A DNA stretch of 5,727 nucleotides from Flavobacteriales bacterium (GTDB lineage: Bacteria; Bacteroidota; Bacteroidia; Flavobacteriales_D; Sanyastnellaceae): positions 1 through 5,727 of the forward strand of contig CANGVU010000104.1 of assembly GCA_947457325.1 (NCBI GenBank), in the 5' to 3' direction. How positions within the stretch are numbered: position 1 is the first letter of the stretch; each line of letters begins with the position of its first letter. Under the pieces are notes generated by a model, which was given only the letters and a program-made list of their open reading frames with translations, ran no database searches and was not told the origin of the DNA. This document shows, one piece after another, positions 4,689 through 5,727 of this stretch. The position numbers and the translations under genes are program-made.

Positions 4689-5726
4689 ATGAAACATGGC
4701 TCTTTCTGCATTCTTTTCTTTTTTGTTTTCCATCTCCCAACCGTTGCGCAAGAATATGCTCCTGTAGACACCAGTCGTTACGAAACACTGACCAAGAATG
4801 TCTACAAAGCACTCAAACAGGAGAACAGAAAATTCCTCGAGCCGCACATCATGAACGCCGAAGCTTTCAAAGAAGTTATAACGGAATACAGCAAACACGT
4901 TCAAGGAGTAACTCCAGAAATGGTGGTACGTGAGTTGAATGATCCCAAGAGAACGGCTGAAATGACAACCATGCTTGAAAAAAAAATTCAGGAAAAATTT
5001 TACGGAGCCCTAGCTGACATTGCTGAGTATGGATTCAACATGGAAGAATCTCATTACATCGACCACCAAATTGATCCAGACCGTGAAGGATACATGTGGA
5101 CCTACAATGTCCTGTTTCGTATTGCCGATGACAAGGATACCTTGACCATCAAATTAAAATCTTGTATCCACAATAAAAAAGATTGGTATTTGACAGAAGG
5201 CATCAAAGTGAAGCGCTATTATAGGCCCGCCCCTGTGCCATATGAGGGTGCTGTAGAGCCTGCTTATCCCTTTGAGCATCAAAAAATTGAAGTAATGGAT
5301 CCTTACATTCAAGAGATACCAATGGAGGAAAGTTACCCGCCCGTTGAAACCATGGAAGATGTTCCTGTCCCTGTGATGGAGGAATATGATCCAAACATGA
5401 ATGATTCCACGACCGTTTATGAAATAGTGGAACAAATGGCCATTTATCCCGTTGATTTAAGGGAAGAAATTGCCCGAAAAATCCAGTACCCCCAGTATGA
5501 AAAGGAAATGGGTATTCAAGGTACAATCTACACGCAATTCATTATTGAGCGCAATGGAAGTATCAGTGATGTTAAAGTTTTAAGAAATGTTCCGGGGTCA
5601 AAGAATTTTGATCAAGAAGCCAAAAGAATATTGAAAAGCTTGGATCATCAATTTCAACCCGCGATGCACAATGGACGAAAAGTGCGTTGTCGATTTACCT
5701 TACCCATCAAATTTGTTTTGCAGTAA
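4689..5726 (+). CDS. Exported protein with NTF2-like-looking N-terminal region and TonB C-terminal domain
   Basis: Residues 1-20 form a signal peptide (MKHGSFC, hydrophobic ILFFFVFHL, ending PTVAQ), with no lipobox. Residues about 28-176 are an alpha-then-beta region ending in DTLTIKLKSCIHNKKDWYLTEGIKV, a strand-turn-strand end that looks NTF2-like; I do not recognise the family with certainty. Residues 178-245 are a Pro/Glu-rich linker. Residues about 244-345 are a TonB C-terminal domain: VYEIVEQMAIYP, IQYP, GIQGTIYTQFIIERNGSISDVKVL, the DQEAKRIL helix, FQPAMHNGRKV, and the terminal strand LPIKFVLQ. Classical TonB transmits inner-membrane energy to outer-membrane receptors and is anchored by an N-terminal transmembrane helix. 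Here the N-terminus looks like a cleavable signal, so the protein may be free in the periplasm and not an energy transducer. It is complete, stopping at 5724-5726, and is divergent from the transketolase operon. Confidence 0.85.
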   Translation: MKHGSFCILFFFVFHLPTVAQEYAPVDTSRYETLTKNVYKALKQENRKFLEPHIMNAEAFKEVITEYSKHVQGVTPEMVVRELNDPKRTAEMTTMLEKKIQEKFYGALADIAEYGFNMEESHYIDHQIDPDREGYMWTYNVLFRIADDKDTLTIKLKSCIHNKKDWYLTEGIKVKRYYRPAPVPYEGAVEPAYPFEHQKIEVMDPYIQEIPMEESYPPVETMEDVPVPVMEEYDPNMNDSTTVYEIVEQMAIYPVDLREEIARKIQYPQYEKEMGIQGTIYTQFIIERNGSISDVKVLRNVPGSKNFDQEAKRILKSLDHQFQPAMHNGRKVRCRFTLPIKFVLQ

Positions 5727-5727
5727 A

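Noticed and set aside
4518..4904. 128-residue minus-strand open frame spanning the divergent promoter region.
   Set aside because: It overlaps the start of the transketolase N subunit out of frame and is antisense to the TonB-domain gene's signal peptide, both well supported.
5154..5526. Two minus-strand frames of about 93-107 codons inside the TonB-domain gene.
   Set aside because: They are antisense shadows; the plus-strand frame has a complete and recognisable C-terminal domain.

Overview
The window comes from a member of the Bacteroidota, most likely a marine-type Flavobacteriales (Cryomorphaceae/Crocinitomicaceae-like). Four things point there: a secreted multidomain protein ending in a type IX secretion (T9SS) type A sorting domain, the Cys-rich 'GC-DP-ACN-NP-A-DDGSC' insert common in that order, a transketolase split into two adjacent genes, and -7 boxes of the Bacteroidota form TAnnTTTG. 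This placement is from content only; no marker gene is present.

Layout. Positions 1-119 are a leader with a plausible promoter and no supportable gene. Positions 120-2174 (+) encode a 684-residue exported protein whose core is a lysyl oxidase domain. It keeps the copper-binding H-x-H-x-H and both residues that form the lysine tyrosylquinone (LTQ) cofactor in animal lysyl oxidases. Around that core are a PPC-like N-terminal domain, two Cys-rich inserts, a dockerin-like EF-hand pair, a cohesin-like beta domain and the T9SS tail. Positions 2175-2757 are about 580 noncoding bases between convergent genes, filled with palindromic and tandem repeats. Positions 2758-4563 (-) hold the transketolase genes, N-terminal subunit first and C-terminal subunit 9 bases downstream. 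Positions 4564-4688 are a divergent promoter region with one perfect -7 box on each strand and an operator-like palindrome. Positions 4689-5726 (+) encode a complete 345-residue exported protein with a TonB C-terminal domain; the window ends one base after its stop.

How they relate. The transketolase pair is central carbon metabolism (non-oxidative pentose phosphate pathway) and forms one enzyme. The lysyl oxidase-like protein and the TonB-domain protein are envelope or surface proteins with no visible functional link to it or to each other. The two most interesting signals are the bacterial lysyl oxidase with an intact cofactor site in a T9SS/dockerin/cohesin-like architecture, and an 8-bp repeat (GGGATGAA and variants) that follows the stop codons of both convergent genes in mirrored orientation.
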